Below, piece by piece: positions 8,533 to 17,615 of a stretch of DNA of 64,000 nucleotides (within the stretch, counting starts at the first letter, position 1; each line of letters opens with the position of its first letter). The DNA is taken from NCBI GenBank assembly GCA_016788205.1, contig JAEUTA010000008.1, positions 1 to 64,000 on the forward strand. The letters run 5' to 3'. The notes under the pieces were generated by a model. It saw only the letters and a program-made list of their open reading frames with translations. It was not told the origin of the DNA and did no database searches. Both the position numbers and the translations under genes were made by a program. Source of the stretch: Flavobacteriales bacterium (lineage in GTDB: Bacteria; Bacteroidota; Bacteroidia; Flavobacteriales_F; PHOS-HE28).

Positions 8533-8540
8533 CTAAGATA
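8533..8540 (-). promoter_or_regulatory. -7 box (TATCTTAG) of the TonB receptor gene
   Basis: Read on the minus strand it fits TAnnTTTG with one change and lies 12 nt before the ATG at 8520, implying a very short leader. Confidence 0.45.
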
Positions 8541-8571
8541 ACGGGGGCTTCTTGCGCGAAGTATGGAGGCT

Positions 8572-8859
8572 TCAGCCCAGCACGCCGCTGATGTTCTGCA
8601 CCAGCTGCCCAGGCCCGCCGAAATGCTCCAGCACCAGCACGTTGTAGCGCCCGCAGGCTTCGCGCAGGCGGGTGCGCGCCTCTTCTTCCACACCACCACC
8701 GATCACCACCAGTTTGGCGTCGCCCTTGGCCAGATCGCCCAGCAAGGCCTGCTCGTCCATATGGCCCGTGGCGTGGATGCCGGCGGCCTTCAACTGTTGA
8801 TCCACCAACGCCATCATGGCTGCGTTGCGCCCGAAGAAATACACCCGTCTTGTCGGCAT
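8572..8859 (-). CDS. Small uncharacterised Rossmann-like protein
   Basis: 95 residues, starting MPTRRVYFFGRNAAMMALVD. The pattern is beta-alpha-beta: RVYFFG, then a helix, KLVVIGGGVEEEARTRLREA, YNVLVLEHFGGP and a terminal SGVLG. The GGG turn and alternating hydrophobic strands suggest a receiver-like or NADB-like fold. I chose the ATG at 8859; the frame is open further upstream only through the GGAGCAATGG satellite, which is not coding. No operon partner. Function unknown. Confidence 0.65.
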   Translation of the reverse strand: MPTRRVYFFGRNAAMMALVDQQLKAAGIHATGHMDEQALLGDLAKGDAKLVVIGGGVEEEARTRLREACGRYNVLVLEHFGGPGQLVQNISGVLG

Positions 8860-8890
8860 GGGCGCAAGGTAGAGGAAGGGGGCTTTAGCC

Positions 8891-9339
8891 ATGGAGCAAG
8901 GGGAGGAATGGAGGAATTGAAAGAATGGAGCAATGGGACAATGGAGCAATGGGGGAGCTTGATGCGCTTCGGGCGAGTGGCTTTTAGGGATGGAGCAACG
9001 GGAGGAATGGAGCAACTGGACAATGGGACAATGGACCAAGGGGAGGAATGGAGCAATGGAGCGATGGCGGAGCTGGATGCGCTTTGGGTGCGTGCTTTCA
9101 GGGATGGAGCAAGTGAAAGAATGGAGCAATGGAGCAATGGGACAATGGAGCAATGGCGGAGCTTGATGCGCTTTGGGCGCTTGGTTTTTAGGGATGGAGC
9201 AATTGGAGGATATGGAGCAATTGAAAGAATGGAGCAATGGAGGATGGAGCGATGGCTGAGATGGAGCGATGGAGCAAAGGCAGAAGTGCCCGCTGACCTA
9301 GCGGCACGCGCCCTTTGCTCCATTGTCCCATCGCTCCAT
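8891..9339. repeat. Degenerate GGAGCAATGG satellite ending in a hairpin
   Basis: Most of 8891-9280 is built from variants of ATGGAGCAATGG (GGAGGAATGG, GGGACAATGG, GGAGCGATGG). Superimposed is a longer unit of about 48 bp (GGAGCTTGATGCGCTT...TTTTAGGGATGGAGCAA) seen near 8951, 9066 and 9155. The right end is inverted: ATGGAGCGATGGAGCAAAGG at 9261-9280 pairs with 9312-9339, enclosing a second stem (GTGCCCGCT with AGCGGCAC). The 526-bp space between the flanking genes holds nothing else except the mazG promoter. A related hairpin occurs at 31179-31281. Confidence 0.85.
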
Positions 9340-9373
9340 TCCCTTTTCCCCTTCCTTTCCCCACTGCTCCACC

Positions 9374-9381
9374 TACCTTTC
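9374..9381 (+). promoter_or_regulatory. -7 box (TACCTTTC) of mazG, leaderless spacing
   Basis: TACCTTTC matches TAnnTTTG at 7 of 8 positions and ends only 4 nt before the ATG at 9386. Transcription would therefore start at or next to the start codon. Confidence 0.55.
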
Positions 9382-9385
9382 CGCC

Positions 9386-10174
9386 ATGGACCCGCGTGCT
9401 GCCGCTTTCCTGCGCCTGTTGGACATCATGGACACCTTGCGTGCCGAATGCCCGTGGGACAGGAAGCAGACCCTGGAGACGTTGCGCCCGCTCACCATCG
9501 AGGAGACCTACGAGCTGGGCGATGCGATCCTGAACAACGACCTGCCCGAAGTGAAGAAGGAGCTGGGCGACCTGCTCCTGCACATGGTGTTCTACGCCCG
9601 CATCGGGCAGGAGAAAGGCGCCTTCGACATCACCGATGTGCTCAACGGCATCTGCGAGAAGTTGATCAACAGGCACCCGCACATCTACGGTGAGGTGAAG
9701 GTGAAGGATGAGGAGGAGGTGAAGGCCAACTGGGAGAAGATAAAGCTGGCCGAGAAGGCGAAGAACGGCACCGCCCACGGGCAAGCGCCCAGCGTGCTGG
9801 ACGGCGTACCCCGCGGGTTACCCAGCTTGGTGAAAGCCATCCGCGTGCAGGACAAAGCACGCGGCGTCGGTTTTGATTGGGAACACCGCGACCAGGTGTG
9901 GGCCAAGGTGAACGAAGAGCTGGGCGAGTTGAAGCACGAGGTGGATACCGACAGTCCCCGCCAAGCGGAGGAACTGGGTGATGTGCTCTTCAGCCTGGTG
10001 AACTACGCGCGCTTCCTGGGCATAGACCCCGATGAAGCATTGGAGCGTACCAACCGCAAGTTCATCCAACGGTTCCAGTTCCTGGAACGCGAAAGCGCCA
10101 AGGACGGCAAGGTGATGGGGGAGATGACGCTGGCGGAGATGGATGCCTATTGGGAACGCGCGAAGGGCCATTGA
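9386..10174 (+). CDS. mazG: Nucleoside triphosphate pyrophosphohydrolase MazG
   Basis: 262 residues, the usual length for the two-domain MazG. It hydrolyses (d)NTPs to NMP plus pyrophosphate, helping to clean damaged nucleotides and to temper (p)ppGpp-type stress. The first MazG domain shows ECPWDRKQTLETLRPLTIEE and the metal-binding helix EETYELGDAI...KKELGDLLLHMVF. The second (about 170-250) has FDWEHRDQVWAKVNEELGEL and EELGDVLFSLVNYARFLG, followed by NRKFIQRF. The ATG at 9386 fits the family N-terminus and sits right after a promoter box. The next gene follows after 2 nt, so they are probably co-transcribed. Confidence 0.95.
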   Translation: MDPRAAAFLRLLDIMDTLRAECPWDRKQTLETLRPLTIEETYELGDAILNNDLPEVKKELGDLLLHMVFYARIGQEKGAFDITDVLNGICEKLINRHPHIYGEVKVKDEEEVKANWEKIKLAEKAKNGTAHGQAPSVLDGVPRGLPSLVKAIRVQDKARGVGFDWEHRDQVWAKVNEELGELKHEVDTDSPRQAEELGDVLFSLVNYARFLGIDPDEALERTNRKFIQRFQFLERESAKDGKVMGEMTLAEMDAYWERAKGH

Positions 10175-10176
10175 CG

Positions 10177-10914
10177 ATGGAGGCCTGCAAGAACTGTGAG
10201 CGCGAACTGACGGGTGCCTACTGTGCGGCGTGCGGGCAGAAAGCCTCCACCCAACGGATGGGCTGGGCCTGGCTGGCGCATGAGCTGCAGCATACCCTGT
10301 TCCATGTGGACAAGGGATTGCTCTTCACCCTGAAGGAACTCTTCACGCGGCCGGGCAGGTCCATCCGCGAGTTCCTGGAGGGGCATCGCGTGCGCCACTT
10401 CAAGCCTTTCGCCACGGTGATCATCACCGCTACGGTGTACAGCCTGCTCTACCGGTTGATGCGCCCCACCTTGAACGGGATCACCCTGAACAAGGACATG
10501 GCGCAGCTGATGGAGCTGTGGAACCAGTGGATGGGGCAGTACTACGCATTCCTGGAACTGGCCATGCTGCCGCTGTTCGCCCTGTGCACCTGGGTGGTGA
10601 TGCGCAAGTACGGGCACAATTACGTGGAGCACCTGGTGATACAGGCCTACATCGCCGCGCAACGTATCGTGGTCAGCATCGTGTTCCTGCCCCTGAACCT
10701 GTTGGGTACCGCCGGGGTCATGCTCTCCGGCAGCATCCTGTGGGTGGCCTATACCGCGGGCTTCATCCTTACCCTGGCCCAGCTCTACAACGACAGGCCT
10801 GCGGAGCGTGTGGTGCTGCGCGCGTTCGTCGCGCTATTGCTCTTCTTCTCCACGTTGATGGTCATCCTCACGGCGGCCGGGGTAGCGTACATCGCTCTCC
10901 AGCACGGCCACTGA
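10177..10914 (+). CDS. DUF3667 zinc-ribbon membrane protein
   Basis: 245 residues. It opens with a short zinc ribbon, MEACKNCERELTGAYCAACGQ (two CxxC pairs), then WLAHELQHTLFHVDKGLLFTL and FTRPGRSIREFLEGHRVRHF. That is the signature of DUF3667 proteins, which are common in Bacteroidota. About four membrane segments follow, at roughly 80-100, 125-150, 170-200 and 215-240. The start at 10177 is 2 nt after the mazG stop. Function unknown; the link to MazG is positional only. A weak CCGGGTGATCGCCCGG stem lies downstream at about 10937-10953. Confidence 0.85.
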   Translation: MEACKNCERELTGAYCAACGQKASTQRMGWAWLAHELQHTLFHVDKGLLFTLKELFTRPGRSIREFLEGHRVRHFKPFATVIITATVYSLLYRLMRPTLNGITLNKDMAQLMELWNQWMGQYYAFLELAMLPLFALCTWVVMRKYGHNYVEHLVIQAYIAAQRIVVSIVFLPLNLLGTAGVMLSGSILWVAYTAGFILTLAQLYNDRPAERVVLRAFVALLLFFSTLMVILTAAGVAYIALQHGH

Positions 10915-11015
10915 ACCGGCCGACCCGCTGGCGCGGCCCCGGGTGATCGCCCGGTCATGCGGGTTTCTTGACATTCTACTGATCTTAAGGCTACTGACGA
11001 TCAGCGCGATCGAGC

Positions 11016-11023
11016 GACCTTTG
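11016..11023 (+). promoter_or_regulatory. Promoter-like box GACCTTTG
   Basis: GACCTTTG differs from TAnnTTTG at its first base and lies 26 nt before the ATG at 11050. The same octamer precedes obg (38975) and the 16089-16976 gene (minus strand, about 17017-17024). Confidence 0.4.
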
Positions 11024-11049
11024 CAGCCCGAATTCCGTCACCCTTGCGC

Positions 11050-13593
11050 ATGATCGTGCCTCTCGTCCGCTTCTGGTCCGCCCCGCTGCTGCTCGTTCTT
11101 CTGTCGCTGCCGGTGCGCCTCTTCGCCCAGGTACCCACGAAATGCCTGGAGATCGAGAGCATTCTGGTGGATGCCTGCAACCCTTCTTCCGTCTGCCCCG
11201 GTAGTTCCGAGGGACAGAACGAGATGGTGCGTTTCCGCGTGGGACCGGAGCCCATCGCCATCGGCGACCTGGAAGCCGACTGGCCCAATGGCACCTGGCG
11301 GGGTCTGGCGCAGAATGCCACCACGGCCTCCCTCACCAGCCAGCTCAACGCCACCATCACCAGCTGCGGCCAGTTGCTGGAGCCACCCGGCGGCATCATC
11401 CCCGCAGGCAGCGAGGTGCTGCTGGTGACCAGTACGGAGATGTGCGTGGCGGGCAATTCCTTCGCCGGTTTGGCGGAGACCATCTACCTGATCTTCCAGA
11501 ACGCGGGGAACACCGCCGGCCACTTCGCCAACAGCCCCGCAGCGGGCCAACCCGTAAGTCCTACGCCACCCCCAGGCAGCGGCGCGCGCACCCTCATCAT
11601 CTACCACAACCCCAGCGCCTGCAGCGATACCGCTACCTACATCCGGGAGCAGCTGGTGAACAACGTGGGCAGCTACGGTGGGCAGAGCGGCGAGAGCGAT
11701 GGCGGCACCGCCGTCTTCAGCTGGCCGGGCATTCCCGAAGCCACGTACGTGAACTACGGCTGCCAGGCGCCCTTTACACCACTACTGGTGCAGGCGGAGG
11801 CCACCGGCGCGCTCTGCGGCGGAACGGGCACCGTGAACATCAGCGCCGAAGTGATCGGTGGCGCCTTCACCACCGTGCAGTGGACCGGTGGCACCGGCAC
11901 CTTCGGCGATGCCAACGCCTTGAGCACCACGTACACCGCCGGTAGCGGGGATGTGGGCACCGTGCTGCTGACCCTCTGCGCGCAAACGGCCTGTGCGGAC
12001 CCCATCTGCGGCAGCGTGAGCATCCCGTCCGGTTCGGGCCCCACCATCACCATCACGGCCGATGGGCCGCTTGCGCTGTGCGCGGGAGAAGACCTCGTGC
12101 TGAGCGCCACCGGTGCGGACGATTACACGTGGGGTGGCGGCGAGGCCACACCCTCCATCACCGTGACCAGCCCCGGTACCTACAGCGTTACCGGTACCAA
12201 CGCATGCGGCACCGGCTCCGCTTCCGTGGAGGTTACACCTGCTTCGGGCATCACCATCACCATAACGGGCCCTTCGCAGATATGCCCGCCCGCGACCGTG
12301 GTGCTCACCGCCAGCGGTGCACCGAATTTCCTGTGGGACACGGGCGCTACAACGCCCAGCATCACCATAACCGGGCCCGGCACGTACAGCGTTACCGGCA
12401 GCAGCGCCTGCGGCTCCACCACGGAATCGCGCATCGTGACGCTGGGCACACCACCGTCGGTCTCCATCACGGGTGATCTGGCCATCTGTCCCGGTGAAAG
12501 CACCACGCTTACGGCCACGGGTTCGGGTTCCTTCCTCTGGAGCACCGGGTCCACCAGCAACAGTATTACCGTGAACAGCACGGGTACCTACTCCGTTACC
12601 GCCACCAACGGTTGCGGTACAGCTAGCGCCACGGCGGAGGTGGAACAAAGCCCCGGTCCGGTGGTCAGCATCAGCGGTACGCTCGCCGTCTGCGATGGGC
12701 AAAGCACCACGCTCACCGCCTCCGGCGCAGACACTTATGTGTGGAGCACGGGGGCAACGGGCACTTCCATCACGGTGGACGCCCCGGGCGACATCAGCGT
12801 GGTAGGTATCACCGCGTGCGGCGAGGGTGATGCAACGGTGACCATCATCGCGCAGCAAGCACCTACCGTGAACGTGACCGGCGATGCGCTCCTGTGCCCC
12901 GGCGAGCAGGTGGTGCTGACGGCGGTGAGCGTTGCGCCCATCACGTGGAACACCGGTGCCACCGGTCCCACCATCACCGTGAGCGCGGCCGGCCTTTATG
13001 TGGCCACGGCCACCAATGGATGCGGCAGCGATAACGACGGCTTCGCCGTGACGGCCTCCCTGCTCGATGCTGCCTTTACGCCGAGCGTGACCTCCGGCCC
13101 CGCACCGCTTACCGTGCTCTTCACCAACGCCACCACCCCGAGCGGAGCCACCTACGTCTGGGATTTCGATGGTGAAGGCAGCAGCACCGGCACATCGCCC
13201 ACACACCTCTTCGAGGCGCAGGGTTCCTACACGATAACCTTGGAAGCGACCCTGGATGGCTGCACGGCAACGGCCGTGGCGGTGATCAACGTGGGCACAC
13301 CGCCCGTTGGGACGAACAGCAGCATCGTGATCCCCAACGTCTTCACCCCGAACGGCGATCACCAGAACGACCTGTTGGTGATGACGGCCGTGAACATCCG
13401 CAAGGTGGAGGTGCTGATCTACAACCGTTGGGGCCAGAAGGTGAACGAGCTGAAGCGCGTGGGCGAAAGCTGGGATGCACGGTCCATGAGCGGCGACCTG
13501 GTACCGGATGGCACGTACTTCTACACCCTTTCGGCAGAAGGCACGGATGGGAAGACCTACGACATGAACGGCCACATTACCCTAGTGCGGTGA
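11050..13593 (+). CDS. T9SS type B protein with lamin-tail-like and Ig-like repeats
   Basis: 847 residues. A signal peptide ends at LFAQ. An N-terminal lamin-tail-like domain (KCLEIESILVDACNP, IIPAGSEVLLVTSTEMC, TLIIYHNP) reaches about residue 235. Six to seven Ig-like repeats of about 70-75 residues follow, each with the frame C-x-GE...L-ATG...W-x-TGAT-x-SITV...GTYSVT-x-NACG. A PKD domain comes next (AFTPSVTSGPAPLTVLFTN...YVWDFDGEG). The last 85 residues are the type B (gliding-motility-associated) sorting domain: VIPNVFTPNGDHQNDLL, IYNRWGQKV, DGTYFYTL and a terminal NGHITLVR. It is a long surface fibre exported by T9SS. An in-frame TTG 6 nt upstream is a possible but less likely start. Confidence 0.9.
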   Translation: MIVPLVRFWSAPLLLVLLSLPVRLFAQVPTKCLEIESILVDACNPSSVCPGSSEGQNEMVRFRVGPEPIAIGDLEADWPNGTWRGLAQNATTASLTSQLNATITSCGQLLEPPGGIIPAGSEVLLVTSTEMCVAGNSFAGLAETIYLIFQNAGNTAGHFANSPAAGQPVSPTPPPGSGARTLIIYHNPSACSDTATYIREQLVNNVGSYGGQSGESDGGTAVFSWPGIPEATYVNYGCQAPFTPLLVQAEATGALCGGTGTVNISAEVIGGAFTTVQWTGGTGTFGDANALSTTYTAGSGDVGTVLLTLCAQTACADPICGSVSIPSGSGPTITITADGPLALCAGEDLVLSATGADDYTWGGGEATPSITVTSPGTYSVTGTNACGTGSASVEVTPASGITITITGPSQICPPATVVLTASGAPNFLWDTGATTPSITITGPGTYSVTGSSACGSTTESRIVTLGTPPSVSITGDLAICPGESTTLTATGSGSFLWSTGSTSNSITVNSTGTYSVTATNGCGTASATAEVEQSPGPVVSISGTLAVCDGQSTTLTASGADTYVWSTGATGTSITVDAPGDISVVGITACGEGDATVTIIAQQAPTVNVTGDALLCPGEQVVLTAVSVAPITWNTGATGPTITVSAAGLYVATATNGCGSDNDGFAVTASLLDAAFTPSVTSGPAPLTVLFTNATTPSGATYVWDFDGEGSSTGTSPTHLFEAQGSYTITLEATLDGCTATAVAVINVGTPPVGTNSSIVIPNVFTPNGDHQNDLLVMTAVNIRKVEVLIYNRWGQKVNELKRVGESWDARSMSGDLVPDGTYFYTLSAEGTDGKTYDMNGHITLVR

Positions 13594-13639
13594 GCGTGCC
13601 CGCTCGAACGAACGGGGCGCCAAGAACGTTGTTGGAAGG

Positions 13640-16030
13640 ATGAGCCACCGCGAACGCACCTTGAAGCCCCTGTGGCATGCGTTGGTCGCGCTGGTGTGGT
13701 GTGTCCCGTCCTTGCTTTCCGCGCAGTGTACCACCACCATCACCACCTTCCCTCACACGGAAGATCTCGAAGCAGGCCCGGCATGGACCAGTGGTGGTAC
13801 CAACAGCGATTGGGCATGGGGCGTACCCGCGCATCCGACCATCAACGCCGCTGCGAACGGTGTGAACGCGTGGTGCGTCGGTGGCTTGACCGGTAGTTTT
13901 TACAGCAACGGACAGCAGAGCTGGCTGGAGACGCCCTGCTTCGACCTGTCGGGTCTCAGTTATCCGTGGGTGAGCTTCAGCATCTGGTGGGAGACCGAGC
14001 CGAACTACGATGGTGTCGGGTTCCAGTATTCGCCCAACGGTGGCACCACCTGGATCAACGTGGGCGCCGAAGGGGATGCTGAGGATTGCCACACGGCGAA
14101 CTGGTTCAACAGTGCCAACATCACTGCGCTGAACCTGGCGAGCCCACGCAGCGGTTGGAGCGGGACATCCATCACCGGTGGATGTGCCAGTGGCGGCGGA
14201 AGCAATGGATATGTGACGGCCTCGCACTGCCTGTCGGACCTGCCCTCCGCCGATCCTGTGAAGTTCCGGTTCATCTTCGGCGCAGGTACCATCTGCAATA
14301 CGTTCGATGGTGCGGCCATCGATGCCTTCTATCTCGGTGAAGCTCCGGACCTTGATCCATCGTTCACCTACACCTGCGCCGGTAATACCATTTCGTTCAC
14401 TGGCAGTGGACTGGCAGGTTGCGTGGCCGATGGGGTGTGGTCCTTCGGTGATCCGCCTTCGGGAGCGGCCAACAGCGGCACGGGCACCACCGTGTCGCAC
14501 ACCTATCCTGGTCCCGGTGAATACACGGTCACCTTCACCATGACGAGTTCCTGCAGCGCTCCGGTCACCGTGGATCGTACCATCGTGATCCCGCAGCTCG
14601 CCTTCGACATCACGGACGTGAGCTGCGCGCCGAACTCCGGCGCTGTAACAGCGAACATCACCGGTGGGAGCGGGCCGTACACGTATGATTGGGAGCCCGG
14701 TGGAGAGACCACACAGACCATCGATGGGCTGGCGCCCGGCAGCTACACCGTGCTGGTGCAAGCCACCGACATGTGTCCCGTGCAAGGCACCGCGACCGTG
14801 CAGACCATCGGTACGTCCATTGAACTCACGGAGGAGCACGAGGATGTTGCCTGCAATGGGGCCAGTGACGGCAGCGCCACGGTTACCGCCAGTGGAGGTT
14901 CGGGCTTTTACACCTACGCCTGGTCGCCCTCGGGTGGCACCAACGCGACGGCCACGGGCCTTGCGCCGGGCGCGTACACCTGTACCGTGGAAGACGATGC
15001 CGGCTGCTCCGCAGAAGTGGAGGTGACCATTGATGAGCCGACGGCGGTGAGCGTGGTGGTGGATGCCGGTGGTACCATCTGCCTAGGGCAAAGCACCACG
15101 TTGGTCGCCGAGGCCAGTGGGGGCAGTGGACCGTTCACGTTCGCCTGGTCGCCGGCAGGGCCGGATGTGGAGCCGACCGCGACCACGGTGTACGAGGTAG
15201 TGGCCACCGATGCCAACGGTTGTTCCAGCGATCCCGCACAAACCACGGTGACCGTGTCCGGTGCGTTGGAGCCCTCGTTCTCGTGGGACGTGGATGAAGG
15301 CTGCGCACCGGTGTGCGTCACCTTCACCGATGAGACGGCAGCTGCTGGCGTGCGCTCATGGTCGTTCAGCGATGGTGGTGCAGCGGGTGATGTGACCACG
15401 CCGCAACATTGTTTCGCCCAAGCGGGATCATTCGGTGCCACGTTGACGGTGGTGTCCGCCGAGGGATGCACCGGAACGATCACCGTTGCGGACATCATCA
15501 GCGTTTTCCCCAACCCGACAGCCGCCTTCAGGCCTTCACCCGATGTGGCGTTGATCGATGATCCCTCGTTCCGGTTCCTGGACAACAGCAGCGACGCCAC
15601 CACCTGGCGATGGAGCTTCGGGGATCCGCTGAACACGGAGTCAACGGAGGTATCGCCGGAATTCACCTATCCCGCCGTGGGGTGCTACGTGGTGAGCCTC
15701 ACGGTAAGCAACGAAGGCGGATGCACGGATTCCGAAGTGGCCTTGGTGTGCGTGGAGGACGCCTTCGCGCTGTATGTGCCCAACTGCTTCAGCCCGAACA
15801 ACGATGCCATCAACGATGAATTCGGTGTGCTGACCACGGTGAGTGATCCAGAGTCCTTCCTCTTGACCATCTACGACCGTTGGGGTCGTGTGCTCTATTC
15901 CACGGATGATCCCTACAAGGGATGGGATGGTTCAGGGCAGCCTATCGGAGTGTATGCCTGGCAGGTGCGCCTGCGCGATCGGGAAGGCGACCTGCAACAA
16001 CGACAAGGACATGTGACCTTGGTGCGCTGA
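13640..16030 (+). CDS. T9SS type B protein with MAM-like, SprB and PKD domains
   Basis: 796 residues. A signal peptide ends at LLSAQ. The N-terminal 220 residues resemble a MAM/jelly-roll domain (TFPHTEDLEAGPAWTSGG, FDLSGLSYPWVSFSIWWETE, FIFGAGTICNTFDGAAIDAF). Then come a PKD unit (GVWSFGDPPSGA...VSHTYPGPGEYTVTF), SprB-type repeats (DVACNGASDGSATVTASGGS, YAWSPSGGT), an Ig-like unit and two more PKD units. The type B sorting domain closes it: YVPNCFSPNNDAINDEF, IYDRWGRVLY and QGHVTLVR. It lies 46 bp after the preceding type B gene on the same strand, so they may be co-expressed. Likely a surface adhesin. Confidence 0.9.
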   Translation: MSHRERTLKPLWHALVALVWCVPSLLSAQCTTTITTFPHTEDLEAGPAWTSGGTNSDWAWGVPAHPTINAAANGVNAWCVGGLTGSFYSNGQQSWLETPCFDLSGLSYPWVSFSIWWETEPNYDGVGFQYSPNGGTTWINVGAEGDAEDCHTANWFNSANITALNLASPRSGWSGTSITGGCASGGGSNGYVTASHCLSDLPSADPVKFRFIFGAGTICNTFDGAAIDAFYLGEAPDLDPSFTYTCAGNTISFTGSGLAGCVADGVWSFGDPPSGAANSGTGTTVSHTYPGPGEYTVTFTMTSSCSAPVTVDRTIVIPQLAFDITDVSCAPNSGAVTANITGGSGPYTYDWEPGGETTQTIDGLAPGSYTVLVQATDMCPVQGTATVQTIGTSIELTEEHEDVACNGASDGSATVTASGGSGFYTYAWSPSGGTNATATGLAPGAYTCTVEDDAGCSAEVEVTIDEPTAVSVVVDAGGTICLGQSTTLVAEASGGSGPFTFAWSPAGPDVEPTATTVYEVVATDANGCSSDPAQTTVTVSGALEPSFSWDVDEGCAPVCVTFTDETAAAGVRSWSFSDGGAAGDVTTPQHCFAQAGSFGATLTVVSAEGCTGTITVADIISVFPNPTAAFRPSPDVALIDDPSFRFLDNSSDATTWRWSFGDPLNTESTEVSPEFTYPAVGCYVVSLTVSNEGGCTDSEVALVCVEDAFALYVPNCFSPNNDAINDEFGVLTTVSDPESFLLTIYDRWGRVLYSTDDPYKGWDGSGQPIGVYAWQVRLRDREGDLQQRQGHVTLVR

Positions 16031-16078
16031 CCCTTGAACGAAGAAGCCCGGCCAAGCCGGGCTTCTTCGTTCAAGGGT
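16030..16078. terminator. Bidirectional terminator between convergent genes
   Basis: A perfect 23-bp stem with a 3-nt CAA loop: 16030-16052 pairs with 16056-16078. The inner part reads GAAGAAGCCCGGC. It starts on the last base of the stop codon of the 13640-16030 gene and ends 10 bp from the stop of 16089-16976, so it serves both. Confidence 0.9.
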
Positions 16079-16088
16079 CCAGTGGTGC

Positions 16089-16976
16089 TCAGCGGATATC
16101 GTTCTGCTTGCGTCGTAGCTGCTCCACTTCCTTTTGAGTCTCTTCGCGTGTTCGCGTGCGCAGGGCTTCCTCCTTCGCCGCATCGGGCTTGTCGCCTTCG
16201 ATCTTGTTCAGACTGCCCTGCAGCTTGGCCTCGCCGCTCATCAGCTTGGCCAGGTCAGCCTCTCCCGTGGTGAGCTTGGAGCGCAGCTTGGCCAGTTTCG
16301 CCAGGTCCTTCGGGTCGTTGGTCAACTGGAACTTCTTTTCCAGCCCTGCGATCTCGCCGTTCAACTTCGCGTTGTTCGCTTGGATCTTGCCCTGCTTGGC
16401 CTTGATCTTCTTCAGGTCGCTGTTGGCCTTCGCGCTTTTCTTGTCCAGTTTCGCCGCATCGGCTTGTGCGCTTTCCTGTTTGCCGGTCGCTTTATCCAAG
16501 CTCTTCTCCTTGGCGGTTATCTGGGCCTGCACCACGGCCTTGTTGTACTTCACCGCCATCTCACGCGCGGCCTTTTCAGCGGCCTGCTGATCGTCGATGG
16601 GCGTGCTGTCGTTCTTCGCGAAGGCGAGGGTCAGTCGTCCCAAGCCAGCCTTCTTGTCCGTGGCGGAACCGGCAACGATCATCAACGGTGCGGGAGCGAC
16701 CGAAGGCTGCGTCACACCGATCGCCTTCAGGGGCTTTCCGGAGATCTCCTGGCTCATCGGCTTGTACTCCGCACGCCACATGTCCAGCGCGGCACCGCCG
16801 TCGCTCTCGAACACGGTGATGGTGAAGGCCGGCAGTTTATGTTTGCCGTTGAGTAGCGTGTCAGGAACAACGGTGATCGTATTGCTCCACAGCAAGGCAT
16901 AGCCTTCCTTGGTGGTCTGTGCTGCGCTCGTGAGGCTCAGGAGCAGGGCGCTGGAGAGTAGAAGTGGGGTGCGCAT
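16089..16976 (-). CDS. Secreted coiled-coil protein of unknown function
   Basis: 295 residues. A signal peptide (MRTPLLLSSALLLSLTSAAQ) leads to a globular domain of about 120 residues (WSNTITVVPDTLLNGKHKLP, SDGGAALDMWRAEY, APAPLMIVAGS). A long charged coiled coil rich in K, A and E follows (about 135-285: KEKSLDKATGKQESAQADA, DLKKIKAKQGKIQANNAKL). The protein is probably periplasmic. I recognise no family. A GACCTTTG box lies about 40 nt upstream on the minus strand, and the gene is separate from the maf operon behind it. Confidence 0.7.
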   Translation of the reverse strand: MRTPLLLSSALLLSLTSAAQTTKEGYALLWSNTITVVPDTLLNGKHKLPAFTITVFESDGGAALDMWRAEYKPMSQEISGKPLKAIGVTQPSVAPAPLMIVAGSATDKKAGLGRLTLAFAKNDSTPIDDQQAAEKAAREMAVKYNKAVVQAQITAKEKSLDKATGKQESAQADAAKLDKKSAKANSDLKKIKAKQGKIQANNAKLNGEIAGLEKKFQLTNDPKDLAKLAKLRSKLTTGEADLAKLMSGEAKLQGSLNKIEGDKPDAAKEEALRTRTREETQKEVEQLRRKQNDIR

Positions 16977-17027
16977 GGTCGTTCGTTCGGGTTGGTGGTT
17001 TGGACGTTCGCCGCAGCAAAGGTCACA

Positions 17028-17615
17028 TCATTTCGCGGTCGTGATAGCCAGTTCGTTCAGTGCGCGGTACACGCGGTGCAGGGGTAATCCCATCACGGTG
17101 TAGAAGCTGCCGTTGATGCGCTCCACCGCCGCATAGCCGATCCAGTCCTGTACGCCGTAGGCACCGGCTTTATCGAAGGGTTTGTGGCGCTCCACGTAGT
17201 AGGCGATCTCTTCCGGTGTCAGCGCCGCAAAGGTGACCTCGGCGATGTCGGAGAAGGCGATCGTATGGTCAGCGGTGCGCAAACAAACACCGGTCACCAC
17301 CTTGTGCGTGCGGCCGGCGAGCAGGCCGAGCATGCGCTGCGCATCGGCCGCGCTTTCCGGCTTGTTCAGCAGGTGTTCGTCCACGATCACGGTAGTGTCG
17401 GCGGTGATCAGCACCTGGTCTTCGGCAAGCTGGCCGCTGTACGCATTGGCCTTCTTCAACGCGAGGTGCTCGGCTACTTGCTCAATGGGCATGCCCGCAG
17501 GAGGCGTCTCGTCCACATCGGTGCTGGTCACTTCCACGGGAAGGTCGAGACCAAGGAGCAATTGCCTGCGACGGGGAGAGGCCGAAGCGAGGATCAGACG
17601 GAAGTTCAGGTTCAT
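17028..17615 (-). CDS. maf: Maf family nucleotide pyrophosphatase
   Basis: 195 residues, normal for Maf. It hydrolyses dTTP/UTP or modified nucleotides and is linked to septum control in other bacteria. The N-terminal signature LILASASPRRRQLL, the DTTVIVDEHLLNKPESAADA block and YVERHKPFDKAGAYGVQDW are all present. The start is the ATG at 17615, overlapping the stop of the UbiA gene as ATGA; the frame is open much further upstream but only as antisense to UbiA. Last gene of the Ccm-led operon. Which Maf subfamily (dTTPase or m7GTPase) I cannot settle by eye. Confidence 0.93.
   Translation of the reverse strand: MNLNFRLILASASPRRRQLLLGLDLPVEVTSTDVDETPPAGMPIEQVAEHLALKKANAYSGQLAEDQVLITADTTVIVDEHLLNKPESAADAQRMLGLLAGRTHKVVTGVCLRTADHTIAFSDIAEVTFAALTPEEIAYYVERHKPFDKAGAYGVQDWIGYAAVERINGSFYTVMGLPLHRVYRALNELAITTAK

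Noticed and set aside
8572..9237. N-terminal extension of the 95-residue protein through 9237
   Set aside because: The extra 126 residues are translated GGAGCAATGG satellite (repeated LLHCPIAP-type words), not protein-coding sequence.
10937..10953. Terminator after the DUF3667 gene
   Set aside because: CCGGG-TGATCG-CCCGG has only a 5-bp stem and no T-run directly after it.
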